NCBI GenBank assembly: GCA_947685225.1
Contig: CANTUV010000024.1
Coordinates: forward strand, 29,344,001 to 29,408,000
Source: Garcia nutans
Taxonomy: Eukaryota > Streptophyta > Magnoliopsida > Malpighiales > Euphorbiaceae
Reading direction: 5' to 3'
DNA: 64,000 nucleotides
Each line of letters begins with the position of its first letter. Within the stretch, counting starts at the first letter, position 1. This document shows positions 46,901-58,227 of this stretch, one piece after another. The notes below the pieces were generated by a model. That model had not been told where the DNA came from. It made no database searches and saw only the letters and a program-made list of their open reading frames with translations. The translations under genes and the position numbers were made by a program.

Positions 46901-47535
46901 ATAACATCATACACACCCATTCCAATAATTATAACATGCTACATCTAAACTCCAAACTCAACATAATCCAATTTTCTATAGAATTCAAGGAAAAGAGTTG
47001 AAAACATACTAATTTTGGTGGAAATCACCAAAAATCCACTTTGAATACTTGAAATCCTTCAATTTTTGGAGTATAGAAGAAGCAAAATCTTGGGCTAGAC
47101 AACCATGGAGGTTTCGGCCATGGAGAAGAAGAAGAAGATATGAAGACTTTCTTTTTTTTTCTTTTTCTTTTCATCTTTTATTTTAAACCATATATATATA
47201 TATATTAAAATAATTTAATAATTATTTATTTAATAAATTAAAATTCATAAATTCCCTCTTCCATTCAAAAATAATTTATTTTTGAATTATTTTATAAATT
47301 TTGAATTTAAAATTTAATTACCAAAATACCCTTTTACTTTGACTTTTCTTTAAAAAGTGTTGACTTTTATATGTTATGTATATTTTACATATATATCACA
47401 TATATATTCCACTTTTTCATTTAAAACCGCTTCATTTTTCATTTAAAACTATTAATTTAATTTATCCATTTAAATTATAATTTATTTTATCATTTTTTCA
47501 AAAATTAGAACTTTTCAAAAATTTAGGATATTACA
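43914..47535 (-). repeat. Chromovirus LTR A, - strand, with a palindromic insert
   Basis: On the - strand it starts TGTAATATCC at 47535 and ends AAGGGTGTTACA at 43914. Excluding the 494-bp palindrome it is about 3.1 kb. The hairpin region is at about 44540-44580 (CACCTGCACAACG..CGCGCTAAGCC). Flanks do not form a target duplication (AAAGT, CATAT), so its edges are rearranged or it recombined with a neighbour. Open frames at 45181-45522 are repetitive TTCTCA sequence. Confidence 0.75.
45793..46286. mobile_element. 494-bp near-perfect palindrome with TG...CA ends and 5-bp duplication
   Basis: Arms 45793-46031 and 46048-46286 are each 239 bp and differ at one position by my reading; the spacer is 16 bp (46032-46047). 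Ends are TGTAACGACCC and GGGTCGTTACA. Flanks TAATC (45788-45792) and TAATC (46287-46291) form a target duplication. The sequence is GC-rich in an AT-rich LTR. Each arm holds GGTTCGATCC (46099-46108 and complement 45971-45980), which fits the pol III B-box GWTCRANNC; no convincing A-box. The two mirror open frames are artefacts of the palindrome. It resembles a foldback or inverted TRIM-type element. Confidence 0.9.
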
Positions 47536-47740
47536 CATATGCGCAAATAATGTGTCTTATATACACATCAAATGTACCTTATATGTATATTAAATATTAA
47601 GTATGTAATGTATTAATCCAACATATACAATTAATATACCATATGTATATGTTATATAAACTCTAAATATATATATTGAGTATATACAATTTTATATCTC
47701 CAAATACTTATTTAATTTCTTCAAAATCACGGATGTTATA
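47536..47740 (-). repeat. Chromovirus 3' LTR fragment c4
   Basis: - strand LTR start TATAACATCC at 47740. The purine tract complement TTTTCTCCCCCTTAAATAAT lies to the right, as at an internal/3' LTR junction. Confidence 0.6.
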
Positions 47741-49258
47741 ATTTTCTCCCCCTTAAATAATTTCGTCCTCAAAATTATCCAGTATGGTAATAAATCATCC
47801 AAATCATTATTTTACCAAATTACATAATTTTTATTCTCCCCCTTAGGTTCATTCTTAATTTCCTTTTTACCATTCCCTAACACATCAGTATACTATCTAT
47901 TTACTCAAACAGTCACAACAAATTATCATATCATCAATCGAATTGTCATTAGACAAACATTAGTTCATCTCTTTAATATATATACTCACACACCTATTGC
48001 ACTCAAGATATTTGATCACTTCATTATCTTAAAAATATACTCTCATCGCCTTAAATTCAAATGTTGATAACTTTTATCTTAACACAATAATTTTACACAT
48101 ATTCACTTTGATCCTACTCTTTATACAATTACCGCATATTAATTTGACATCACCATTATACAACAGCAAAATCTTATTTCCTTAATAAGATTCATTCCCA
48201 TTATACTATAACTAACATTTTTCTCTTATAATTATTTGAAACTAATATAACTTAGCTTCTTTCATGTGCATATACATATTAGAATGCTGTATTAAGCACA
48301 TTATCATATAGCTTGCATATTCTTAATACAACTACACACATTGAATTTCAATAAATACTTGTAAACTTATTACATTTCATATCAATTGATCTAAATATCA
48401 TAATATGACCATCACAACCTTATTTTATTATGTCCAACCTTTAGTCTATTTTAAATTCATCAATATGTTTTCAATTCATGACCTAATTCTATTAGGTCAA
48501 ATTTATTCTCAAATTTTAATTCTCTTCGAATTCATCATTACAGATAACATTCACTTTCCCTAGTCTCGTTAACTTTACGCATCATTTTCATCAACTTATT
48601 CATTTTATACCACTTTCAAACACATTCGTTATAACTCTTACTCACATTTCATAATTCCTTTCATTTACCATTTTCTCACATTTCTTATAGTTACCTATTT
48701 ACACAAATCACTTTTCTTACACATCATTTAAAGCTCATCATATTTTCATAATTCTCTTCTGTTTCCACACTTTGTATAATTATAAACAAATTTCTAGTAT
48801 AAAATTATAAGCTACAACTATGCAAACCATAAGTCTTGACCATATTTCTTGAAGCATAATTATCAATCTCACTAAAATTATCCAACAGTCATGCCATAAT
48901 AATGGTCACGCCTGTGGCTTATAAATAAATATTGCTCCTCTATCATTCTTCTTCAAACATTTCCAATCACAATGTTAAGTTCGTATCGCAAAAATCACAT
49001 ATTCATTTTCTAATCTTTTGCTACACAAAAATTTAACACGTTTCAGCTTTGTTTTAAAGTAATTTACTCTTAATCACTTGATCATCATTAGCCTAACTCA
49101 TGTTTCAACAATATTATCATTAACATCTCTTACATATACACATTCATTCATATGCTAATTTACACAATTTCCATTTATTACTCCATTTCTAATCTATCTC
49201 TTATGAAAATGTTCATTCATATATATATATATTTCCATTTCCATACTTTCTTCATTAT
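47741..49258. other. AT-rich degraded retroelement sequence
   Basis: The first 50 bp are a chromovirus 3' internal end (- strand). The rest shows no domain or clear LTR. Z is inserted at its right edge. Confidence 0.45.
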
Positions 49259-49263
49259 ACTTT

Positions 49264-50597
49264 TGTGAATACTCAAATTTTGAGGCTCGGAAAGCCGATT
49301 TTCTCGGACTGCAAAAGACCAAACCAGACCGGACGACCATAGTAAAGTTCACCGAAAGTATGTCTTCATGGTACTTGAAATGTCCGGAGCAACGCAAGGA
49401 TCACAGATATGATCCAGGAATAATTTTTGGAGGTCCATAGCTCCCAAAAAATCAGTTTGAACAAAAATCGTGCGTGCTTTTTTGGAGGGCTCAAAAACAG
49501 ACCGCGGCGGTCCAACCGCCACCGACAGCGGCTGTCCGACCGCCGACTGTTTTGCTTTTTCCATTTTCCCGGGCTGTCACTTCCACGGTGGTCCGACCGC
49601 CGTGCAGTCTGAATTTTGTCTATAAAAGCCTCCAAATTGTCAAAAAAGGGGTTCGGCTTTTGGTTGGGTTTTTTCGGGTTTTTCGGGTTTTTTTGGGCGG
49701 ACGAATTCTTCATTTTCCATACGCTTAAGAACTTCTCTTGGACTTTTCTTTGCAAAAAAATCTAACCTTGTGCTGCAGGAATTAATCCGTAATCAAGAAT
49801 CATAATCCAAGGTCCAAGAAAATGAGATCTGGAACTTCGAAGTGTGAAAATCCTAAGTAAGGTAATATCCTAATTCATCCTTTGTCAATTCAAGCATGTC
49901 ATAAGCATTCCATCTTCTTCTTAATTTCTTTTTGGTTAAAGACCTAATCCTTTCAGGTCTAAGGCCTAGTTAAGTAATCAATCAATCTTTTGGCATTAAG
50001 CCCTGAATCAATCAATCTTTTAGGTCTAAGGCCTAATTACGTAATCAATCAATTTTTGGGCATGAAGCCGATCTCAACTAAAATCAACCTTTTGGCACGG
50101 AGCCTAAATTGCATTCTTTTGGTACCAAGTACCCAAATTTCATCAAAATTAGCACTAAGTGCTCAAAATCTCACAATTTTGGCAAAAAGCCTGACAATGC
50201 ACGAAGCAAACACACACGCATGCATAATGCATAATTGCCTTTAAATAGGCTTTTCCGAACTACATGGGCTTTGATCTCTCATAAAAAAAATGAGAGTATG
50301 TAGGCATATTTGGGATTCACCCCAAATAGCAAGTCCACAATTTACTAACAATCTCTTTGTCTTCTTTTCTTCGTCCCTTTTAGGTTTGTTTCTTTTTGGC
50401 AAATTAATCAAATACATGACATAGTCCCCGAATCCTCCTTGGGTTCGTAGATTAGAAACCTTTACATTGGATGCATTATTAGAGTCAAACAAGGGTTTTC
50501 TTAGTTTTTCCCTTTAAACAGAAAAAACTGAGTGGCGACTCCTAACAACAAGTGAACGTTCATCCGAATCCTTTTCGGGTGGAAACCGAGGTTCACA
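49264..50597 (+). repeat. Z 5' LTR (1,334 bp)
   Basis: TGTGAATACTC to GAGGTTCACA. It contains GC-rich palindromic units (49499-49606) just before a TATA box, a downstream region with repeated (T)TTAGGTCTAAGGCCTA and TTTTGGCA..AAGC phrases (about 49940-50190), and the motif GAGTATGTAGGCA at 50292-50304. - strand frames here are not genes. Confidence 0.95.
49499..49628 (+). promoter_or_regulatory. Z LTR core promoter with GC palindromes
   Basis: TATAAAAG at 49621-49628 (and 62751-62758 in the 3' LTR). Upstream lie GGCGGTCCAACCGCC, GTCCGACCGCCGAC and GGTGGTCCGACCGCC, each an inverted repeat or part of one. In the 3' LTR the array is shorter: a 21-bp block is missing precisely between CACTTCC and AGTC. 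Confidence 0.7.
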
Positions 50598-50600
50598 ATT

Positions 50601-50618
50601 TGGCGACTCCACTGGGGA
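50601..50618 (+). other. Z primer binding site
   Basis: TGGCGACTCCACTGGGGA lies three bases after the LTR end. Tat/Ogre type; family annotation usually names arginine tRNA. Confidence 0.88.
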
Positions 50619-51359
50619 ACATAAAAATGATTTATGGGATCCTAGTAGACTACTATTGTTTATTTGACTAATTTTCCCTTCTTCAGGGTACTTTTATTTA
50701 TTTTGTAGGGTACCTTAGCAATATATATCCTTTCCTTAAGGATATTAAAATAAAATTGACAAAAGGAATTTTTTTCCTTTAATGGACCCCTTGTTTAATT
50801 AATTATGCAGTTGTTTTGTCATTTAGAGAATCTTTTTCTCTTGCATTATATGGGGGAATCATTTTCCTCCATTGCATAAAAATTGTTTTCAAATGAATTT
50901 CTTCTCTCTCTGTTCAAAATTCTGAGTCTGGATAGCAAGTAGCGCTGACTGGCAGGTCTCCTTGATTATGTTGGGGGACAACCAAAGCGTCCTCCCTGTT
51001 GTCGCAAACCATTCCAATCCTTTTGGAGTGGCCCATGAGTAAACGTACTGTTGGACCCACGCGAAACTCTTTGTTTCACATGTGGTTAGGTATATCTTAC
51101 TCAAGACTCAAGGGTCCCTATTATAAGCCTATTCTCTATTTTTCATGTAACAATAGAACCCTCCCTTAGGTTGTATGTACCCAATAATAGTGCCACATTC
51201 CATTAAAATGAATTATGATGTGATGAGGTGCATTCATGCAACATAACAACATTATTTTGGGGAAAACCTTTTGATATATGCAAGTGGACCAAGAGTCTTC
51301 CTACCCTACACACTACCCTGATCCTTTACCCTTAACCTTTGCAGGTACCCACTATCCGT
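50619..51359 (+). other. Z 5' leader
   Basis: AT-rich leader between PBS and gag. The open frame on the - strand at 50889-51104 has no support. No splice sites or leader ORF identified with confidence. Confidence 0.5.
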
Positions 51360-52202
51360 ATGCCTTCACCTACACAAGCTACACCAACTCCAACTGTGCA
51401 ATCACCCACAAGTCCTACTACTCTAACTTCACCAACTACTCCAATTACTGAAATGGCTACTATTGAACAGATTAAGGCCTTGCTAGATGGACAGGTTAAG
51501 GAGATTGAAGCTAAGATGCAAGAAAGAATTGATGAAGCCTTGACCGCCCAAAGAATAGCCATCTTGGCCGAATTGGGAGGGGCACCAAAGACAGCCACTA
51601 CTCCTGGAAATCTAGGGAAGGAACCTATTGTGGGACAAACTAGTACCCCCATGACTGCTCAGAATAATACCCCTGTCATCAATTTGGAGGATCCACCCTC
51701 TAAGAATGCTACTGAAACTGATGAACTAAAAAAGAAACTTGAATTGCTTGAAAGGTCAATCACTGCCATGAAAACTCATAAAGAAGTGGTAGACATGGAT
51801 TCCTTATCCTTGTTTCCCCAAGCTAGGTTGCCTCCAAAATTCAAGATGCCTGGGATGGACAGATTTGATGGGACTACTTGTCCTAAAACCCACCTGAAGA
51901 TGTATGTGGGGGCCTTAAGCCCTTGGGGTTTAAATGACGAGCTCTTTGCTCAACTCTTCCAACAATCCTTGACTGGTGCTGCCCTTAAATGGTTTGTAAG
52001 CCTGGATCGTGCCAAGATTAAGACCTGGGAAAACATCTGCAATGCATTTAACACTCAATACCACTACAATATTGAGGTAGATGTCACTAGAAGGGAGCTT
52101 GAGACTACCAAGCAAAACAACAATGAACCTTTCTCCTCATTCCTTACGAGGTGGAGGGCGAAGGCTGCCCAAATGATCAATTGCCCTTCAGAACAGGAGT
52201 AG
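51360..52202 (+). pseudogene. Z gag, N-terminal part
   Basis: ATG at 51360 starts a threonine/proline-rich N-terminus. A coiled-coil-like segment (IEQIKALLDGQVKEIEAKMQ) is followed by the gag core (FKMPGMDRFDGTTCPKTHLK near residue 161, LTGAALKWFVSL, FSSFLTRWRAKAA). TAG at 52200-52202 interrupts; the frame continues (IDIIIKNLRPTYQ). CAG-to-TAG fits, since related gags have Gln or an acidic residue here. The apparent upstream start at 51339 is a TTG. Confidence 0.9.
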
Positions 52203-53804
52203 ATTGATATTATAATCAAGAATTTAAGGCCTACATATCAAGCTCAACTGCAAACCCAATACCTACCTACTTTCAAATTGCTCATTGCGACTGCAACTAA
52301 GGTAGAAGATTTGATACAATTGGGTAAGATAGTGGATGAGGGAGCTACTTCAAAGTATAAGAAACAGGGCCAAGCTGCTTCCTCAAGCAAGGTCAATGAA
52401 GTGGCCAATATTGCCCCTGTGAATCCTTTACGTGTGGGCAATCTTGGGTAGAGAAATCAGCCAAGAAGGCAATATACCGACCTTGGGATGCCCCTTCATC
52501 TGGTGTTTAAAAAGGCTGTGGAAGGAAAGTACTTGAAGCCTTTGGACCCAAGACCTCCTCCAAACCCATTACCCTCCAGTTATAGGGCCAATGAGTACTG
52601 TGAATACCACCAAGGAAATGGGCATAGAACAGATGCTTGCTGGACTCTAAAAAACCGCATCCAAGATCTGGTGGATAGTGGTGACATCATTCCTCTCAGG
52701 AGTCAACCAAACATTAATACTAACCCTTTGCCCAATCATTCCATCCATGCCATCACTGTGGAAGAAGAGTTGTTTGATCCTTTCAAACTTCTCTTGGAAA
52801 TGAATGAAGTATGTGTGCTGGATCTGAATGACCTCGCTGAAGAGGTCGATGCTTTGACAAGGAGTGGAAGGCAATATCAGCCACTTGACTTGGGAAAAGC
52901 CCCTAAAACCCCAAATCACCCATATAAGAAGACGCCAGAACCAAAAGAAGACCATGTCCTCTCTCAGCTTAAACAAACTCAAGCTAAGGTGTCAATTTGG
53001 GAGCTCCTTGCTTCCTCATTCCCACACCGTCAGGCTCTCAGTAAAGCTTTGAGTCAACTTGATACATCAGTAGACACAAGCCCAGAAGCTTTGGTGGCCA
53101 CTTTGACCCAATCAAACAAGGCATTGAGTATCAGGTTTTCTGATGTAGATTTACCAGAAGATGGCATGAAACACAATGATGCTCTATACATCACCATACA
53201 AACTGGGGGAAAGACTGTTCCCATGGTTCTCATTGATAATGGGTCAGCCTTAAATGTATGTCCCTTGAAAGTAGCAAGCTGTCTGGGATTGGAGGCTACA
53301 GATCTTACACCTTCTGATCAAATTGTTAGAGCATATGATAACACTCGAAGAGAAATTTTGGGTGTTGCTACTCTGGAAGTTGCTATTGGACCGGTGAAAA
53401 TGGGAGTGCCGTTCCAGGTCATTGATGTACCCGCGAGCTTTAATCTCCTCCTTGGAAGGCCGTTGATTCATCAGAATAATGCTGTACCTTCTTCATTACA
53501 TCAAAAACTTAAGTTCCCTTTTGAAGGAAAAATCATCACTATTAAAGGAGACACATGTGAAATCAACAAGAAAACCACGGATCAGTCTCTCTTTGAGGTT
53601 GTTCCTAGTGAAACTGCTATGGCCTTGACTGGGTTCCATTATGACATTGTTCAATGCATTGAAGGAGAAAGGCCCAAAGGGCCATTTATCCTATATGACT
53701 TTGGGGAGGTCCAAGTCAATTGCCTGGTGGGAATGATGCTAAGGGTAGGTCTGCTACCCGGGATGGAAATGATAAAGTCTGGGAAAAAATCATCCATAGT
53801 GTAG
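52203..53804 (+). pseudogene. Z gag C-terminus and aspartic protease
   Basis: Same frame as the upstream gag. After a TAG at 52449-52451 it continues with a Cys/His motif (EYCEYHQGNGHRTDACW, near residue 411) and IQDLVDSGDI, a hallmark of the Tat gag-protease linker. The retropepsin domain follows: catalytic region LIDNGSALNVCP (near residue 623) and LLLGRPLIH. The protease uses DNG where many families have DTG/DSG, but DNGSALNV is normal in Tat. TAG at 53802-53804 ends this open piece; PWEEPENKG continues in frame, so the stop is a C-to-T type change, not the true end. Confidence 0.9.
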
Positions 53805-55811
53805 CCATGGGAAGAGCCTGAGAATAAGGGAACTTTTGGCTTAGGATACAAACCCACAGACGAGGAGATAGAAGAATTTGAGCATGGAAAGAAGAAAAAG
53901 AAAACTTGGAGGGCAAAAAGCCTCAAAATGCGCCCTTACTTTAGAACTCTGAATGGTCACTTTTGCAAACCTGGAAAAGCAGTTCCTTACTGTGGTTTTC
54001 AGGAGCCATTCTATTCTCCTATGACTGGAAAGAAGCTACCAGGTTTTGAGATGTTCGCTGATGTTTTAGTCATAAAGGACGAAGAGCCAGAACCTATAAC
54101 TGACCCACAAGGGGAAGATTTCATGCGGCCTAGTCTCTTTGATGAGGTTGCTATGATAACCAATTTTGAAGACAAAAGGGACTTCACGAAGCTGATCAAG
54201 ACAATAGATGGACCACTGATGAACTGGTATGCCGAGGAGGGACAAATGGCTATAGTCAAACCTAGTCCTATGTCACACCCCGAACCTGAATCTTATACTG
54301 AGTCAAATCTTGAGCCAAACACCGAGTCAGAGTTTAGTTCTGAGTCTTCCTTAGCTTCAGGAATAGAAAACCCTGATGTCGAATGTAATGTAACTCTAGA
54401 GGATGACTCCGCCATTATTAATGAAACTGTTCAAGTTCTTGGTTACCCTGTGTCTTTTACTTTCCGAGTATTATCTAGCAAAAATGAAGTAAATGAAATA
54501 AAAGAAATGAATGAAAAGATAATAATTGGCAAAGAAAATGAATATACATACATTGCATATGATTGTGTGAATAAGGAACAGGTTGTGGAGTGCATCAGAA
54601 GATATGTCGACTGCTTCATGTGGAAGACAAGTGATGTCACGGGAATAAACCCAACAATAGCAGTTCATAAGATTCTGCTATACCCTGATGCAAAGCCGGT
54701 TAAGCAGAAGTTGAGAAGAATGAAGCCAGAATGGTCTTTGAAAATTAAAGATGAGATTGCCAAGCAACTGGATAATAAGTTCATAGAACCAATTGTCTAC
54801 CCTTCCTGGTTAGCAAACATTATGCCAGTCCCGAAGAAAGACGGAAAGGTCAGGATGTGTGTTGATTATAGAGATTTGAATAAGGCTTGTCCCAAGGATG
54901 ATTTCCCGCTACCACACATCGATTTGCTAATAGACAGGATGGCTGGGCATATAATGGTTTCCATGACTGACCTTGCGGTTGGGTACAATCAGATCATGGT
55001 GCATCCACCGGACAAAGAAAAGACAGCTTTCATTACAGAATGGGGCACTTTCTGCTACAGGGTTATGCCTTTTGGATTGATAAATGCAGGGGCTACCTAC
55101 CAAAGGATGGCGACAACAGTCTTTCATGACATGATTCACAAAGAAGTAGAAATGTATGTTGACGATATGATTGTCAAGTCAAAATCTCCAAAAGAGCACG
55201 TTGAAGCACTTGAGAAGTTCTTCCTTAGACTTCGCAAGTACAATTTGAAGCTTAATCCTGCAAAGTGCCTATTTGGAGCAACATCAGGCTTATTTTTGGG
55301 ATATTTGGTCAGCAAGAAAGGAATAGAAGTTGATCCAGCAAAGTCAAAGGCTATTCTAAAAATGCCTCCACCAAGAACAGAAAAGGAGATTCGAGGCTTG
55401 CTAGGTAGATTACAGTATATCAGTCGATTCATATCGCAGTTGGCAGAGACTTGTGGTCCTATCTTTAAGCTACTAAGGAAAGGTGCTTCACAAGAATGGA
55501 ATGAAGACTGCCAGAAGGCCTTTGACAAGATCAAAGAATACTTGTTAAGTCCGCCAATTCTGCAACCTCCCAGAATGGAAAAACCTCTGCTCTTGTATTT
55601 GTCTGTAACAGATGAAGCCATGGGTGCAATGCTAGCTCAAGAGGCCGAAGGTACAAAGGTAGAAAATGCAATTTACTACCTCAGCAAAAGGATGCTGGAC
55701 TATGAGTTAAAGTATAACAGGATTGAGAAGTTGTGTTTAGCGTTGTATTGGACTTTCACGAAGTTACAACACTACTTGTCTTCTTACACTACTTGTGTCA
55801 TCGCAGAATAG
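53805..55811 (+). pseudogene. Z reverse transcriptase and first RNase H
   Basis: The frame continues through a spacer (GLGYKPTDEE, MRPYFRTLNGHFCK) and an acidic linker. RT: KPVKQKLRRMKPEW, PSWLANIMPVPKKDGKVRMC, DYRDLNKACPKDDFPLPHID, MPFGLINAGATYQRMA, YVDDMIVKSK (catalytic, near residue 1266), GYLVSKKGIEVDPAKSKAIL. The first Asp-containing motif reads SMTDLAVGYNQI, unlike the common DGFSGYNQI, but keeps Asp. RNase H: YLSVTDEAMGAMLAQ, YYLSKRMLDYELKYNRIEKL; the usual Asp near the start is not obvious. TAG at 55809-55811 interrupts; the frame resumes with SPLKFLMERP. Confidence 0.9.
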
Positions 55812-56300
55812 AGTCCCTTGAAATTCCTTATGGAGAGGCCTGTTTTGGATAGCAAAATGGCAAAGTGGGTGTCAACATTGGTAGCCTTTGACTTAAAATT
55901 CATTCAAAGGAAAGCTGTGAAAGGTGGGGCAATAGCCGACCAGTTAGCAGAATTACCCATAAAAGACGAGATGCGAGAAATGAATTTCCCTGACGAAGAC
56001 CTCTTGAATGTGGAAAGAAGTGTTTGGGAGATGTATTTTGATGGGGCATCCAATTATCATGGAAATGGAGTTGGGATTGTGTTCAAAACTCCTTGTGGAG
56101 AATACATCCCATTTGCAGTTAAACTTGACTTTAGCTGCACAAACAATGAAGCAGAATATGAAGCTTGTATCAATGGGCTTGAAGCTACCTTGGAGTTGGG
56201 GATTAAGAACCTAAAGGTCTATGGTGATTCTATTTTAATAGTATCACAAGCTTTAAGGAAATGGAAAATAAGAGAAGAGCGTTTGGTTCCTTACCTATAA
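55812..56300 (+). pseudogene. Z second (archaeal-type) RNase H
   Basis: After LKFLMERPVLDSKMAKWV and a linker, a complete extra RNase H is present: MYFDGASNYHGNGVGI (first Asp), CTNNEAEYEACINGLEATLE (Glu), VYGDSILIVSQ (second Asp). Tat elements are known to have acquired this second, archaeal-like RNase H. TAA at 56298-56300 interrupts in frame (CLDHLAQQF follows) and fits CAA-to-TAA. Confidence 0.9.
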
Positions 56301-57740
56301 TGCCTTGATCATTTGGCACAACAATTCGATGATTTGTCCTTCGAATATCTCCCAAGAGCAAAGAATCAGTTTGCTAATGCCCTGGCTACTTTAGCTTCCA
56401 TGGTCAATATCAAGGAGGGGAAAGCCATTCGTCCATTGAAAGTTCAACTTCAGAAGCAACCTGCCCACGTAATGCATTTGGCCGATGGTAAACCATGGTT
56501 TTGGGATATCAAGAGTTATCTCAAGGATGGAAGTTATCCAGAGGGATCATCAAGGGTTGATCAGAGAGCAATAAGGCAGCTAGCCACAAGTTACATTCTT
56601 AATGGAGATATCCTCTACAAAAGAAATTGGAATGGAATGCACCTAAGGTGTGTGAATGAAGCAGAGGCTAAGCGGATAATGGAAATGGTGCATGGTGGCG
56701 AATTAGGACTGCATATGTATGGGATCGCCTTGGCTCGAAAAATAGCCAATTTAGGATATTATTGGTCCACCATGAATACAGACTGTGTGGCATTTGTGCA
56801 AGAATGCCATCAGTGCCAGATATTTACTAAGCTACAAGAACAACCTCCTGTTACTCTGAATCCAATCACCTCTCCATGGCCCTTCGCTACTTGGGGAATA
56901 GATATAATTGGCAAAATACATCCAAAAGCCTCGAATGGACATCAGTTTATCTTGGTAGCGGTGGATTACTTCACAAAGTGGGTTGAAGCAGCTTCCTATA
57001 CAGAATTAGACGCCAAAAAGGCAGCACAGTTTGTCCGAACCAACATCCTATGTCGGTATGGATCACCATTCGAGATTATCACTGATAATGGAACTCATTT
57101 CCAAGCAGAATTTGCTAAACTCTTGAAGGATAAGAAGGTCCAGTATCATAAATCCTCTCCTTATAGACCTCAAACAAATGGAGCTGTAGAAGCAGCAAAT
57201 AAGTCTATAAAGGTGATCATACAAAAAATGATCAAGGAACATAGGGGTTGGCATGAGAAGTTACCACTGGCCTTGTGGGGATATAGAACATCAATTAGAA
57301 CTCCTACTGGGGCAACCCCGTATTCACTGGTGTACGGAATGGAAGCAGTACTCCCTATTGAACTGGAAGTTCAATCGGCGAGGATAATTCAAGAAAGTCA
57401 GATAAATGAAGCTGAATGGATTAGCAATTATCATCATCAGTTGTTGGGTTTGGATGAAAAAAGACTTCAAGCTCTCCATCAGATTCAAGGGTATCAGAGG
57501 CAAATGGCCAGACATTTCAACAAAAAGGTCAAAGATCAAAAGTTGGAAGAAGGTTGTTTGGTTCTGAAAGAGATCAGAACACCCGTTACAGATCCTCGTG
57601 GGAAGTTTCATCCTCATTGGGCTGGACCCTACATTATAAAGAAAATACTTTCCGGCAGAGCCGTTATCTTGTCTGATTTGGATGGTCTGGAGTTCACAAA
57701 CCCATGCAATCTGGATCAATTAAAGAAATATTATGTATAA
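56301..57740 (+). pseudogene. Z RNase H C-terminus and integrase
   Basis: Starts with the end of the second RNase H (YLPRAKNQFANALATLA, including the His/Asp-like region). The integrase follows: zinc finger (HGGELGLHMYG, CHQCQ), catalytic core Asp in GIDIIGKIHP, Asp in ITDNGTHFQ, Glu in NGAVEAANKSIKV, then LWGYRTSIRTPTGATPYSLV and a C-terminal domain ending FHPHWAGPYIIKKILSGRAV. All DDE residues are present. There is no chromodomain, as expected for Tat. Stop is TAA at 57738. The five interruptions in gag-pol are all stops in frame; I see no frameshift over 6.4 kb. Confidence 0.92.
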
Positions 57741-57780
57741 TCATGTATTGTAAGGAACTACATTAGACCTGATTCTCGCA

Positions 57781-57800
57781 AACTAATTCGAGATATGTAG
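57781..57800 (+). other. GTAGGCA motif after pol
   Basis: AACTAATTCGAGATATGTAG is followed by GCAGC, 40 bases after the pol stop. A related phrase, GAGTATGTAGGCA, lies in both Z LTRs (50292, 63423). Confidence 0.5.
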
Positions 57801-57880
57801 GCAGCTCTCCTTGAGCACGGTCTAAATTTTAATGAAAACCATTGATTCATTTTTCTTTTGCCAACATAAAAAAAATTTCA

Positions 57881-57963
57881 TTAAGTTGAAAACCCACAAA
57901 GGGCGGCTTAGGTAAGAATGAGTAAGAGCTCGCTAAGTTGAAAATCCGAAAGGATGGCTTAGG
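57881..57963 (+). other. Two hairpin motifs after integrase
   Basis: Copy 1 (57881-57912): TTAAGTTGAAAACCC, loop ACAAA, GGGCGGCTTAGG. Copy 2 (57932-57963): CTAAGTTGAAAATCC, loop GAAA, GGATGGCTTAGG. Outer CTAAG/CTTAG and inner CCC/GGG or TCC/GGA pair. The inner change is compensated on both sides. Similar copies are in X2. Confidence 0.65.
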
Positions 57964-58016
57964 AAAAAATTAGAGCAAGTAAACAAAGTAGATAATGCTT
58001 GGAAAGCAAATAAAAA

Positions 58017-58153
58017 AGTCATTCATTCCAAAAAAGAATCATTCATCCCAAAAAGAGTCATTCATTCCAAAAAAATAATCATTCATTCCAAAAAGAGTCA
58101 TTCATTCCAAAAAAAAAAGAGTCATTCATTACAAAAAGAGTCATTCATTCCAT
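58017..58153 (+). repeat. Tandem repeat, about 7 copies of a 20-bp unit
   Basis: Unit AGTCATTCATTCCAAAAAGA with a variable A run. It lies between the convergent ends of gag-pol and the first antisense gene, where Tat elements often grow tandem repeats. Confidence 0.9.
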
Positions 58154-58227
58154 AAGTCCTAAACATCCAAGGAACCAAAAAGGTACAAGCAACCCAAAAA
58201 AGCAAACAATAGAGTCAACCCTAGGAT

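Noticed and set aside
49366..49755. 129-residue Pro/Lys-rich open frame on the - strand of the Z LTR
   Set aside because: It arises from the GC palindromes and the TTTTTCGGG run; the copy in the 3' LTR is different in length and sequence.
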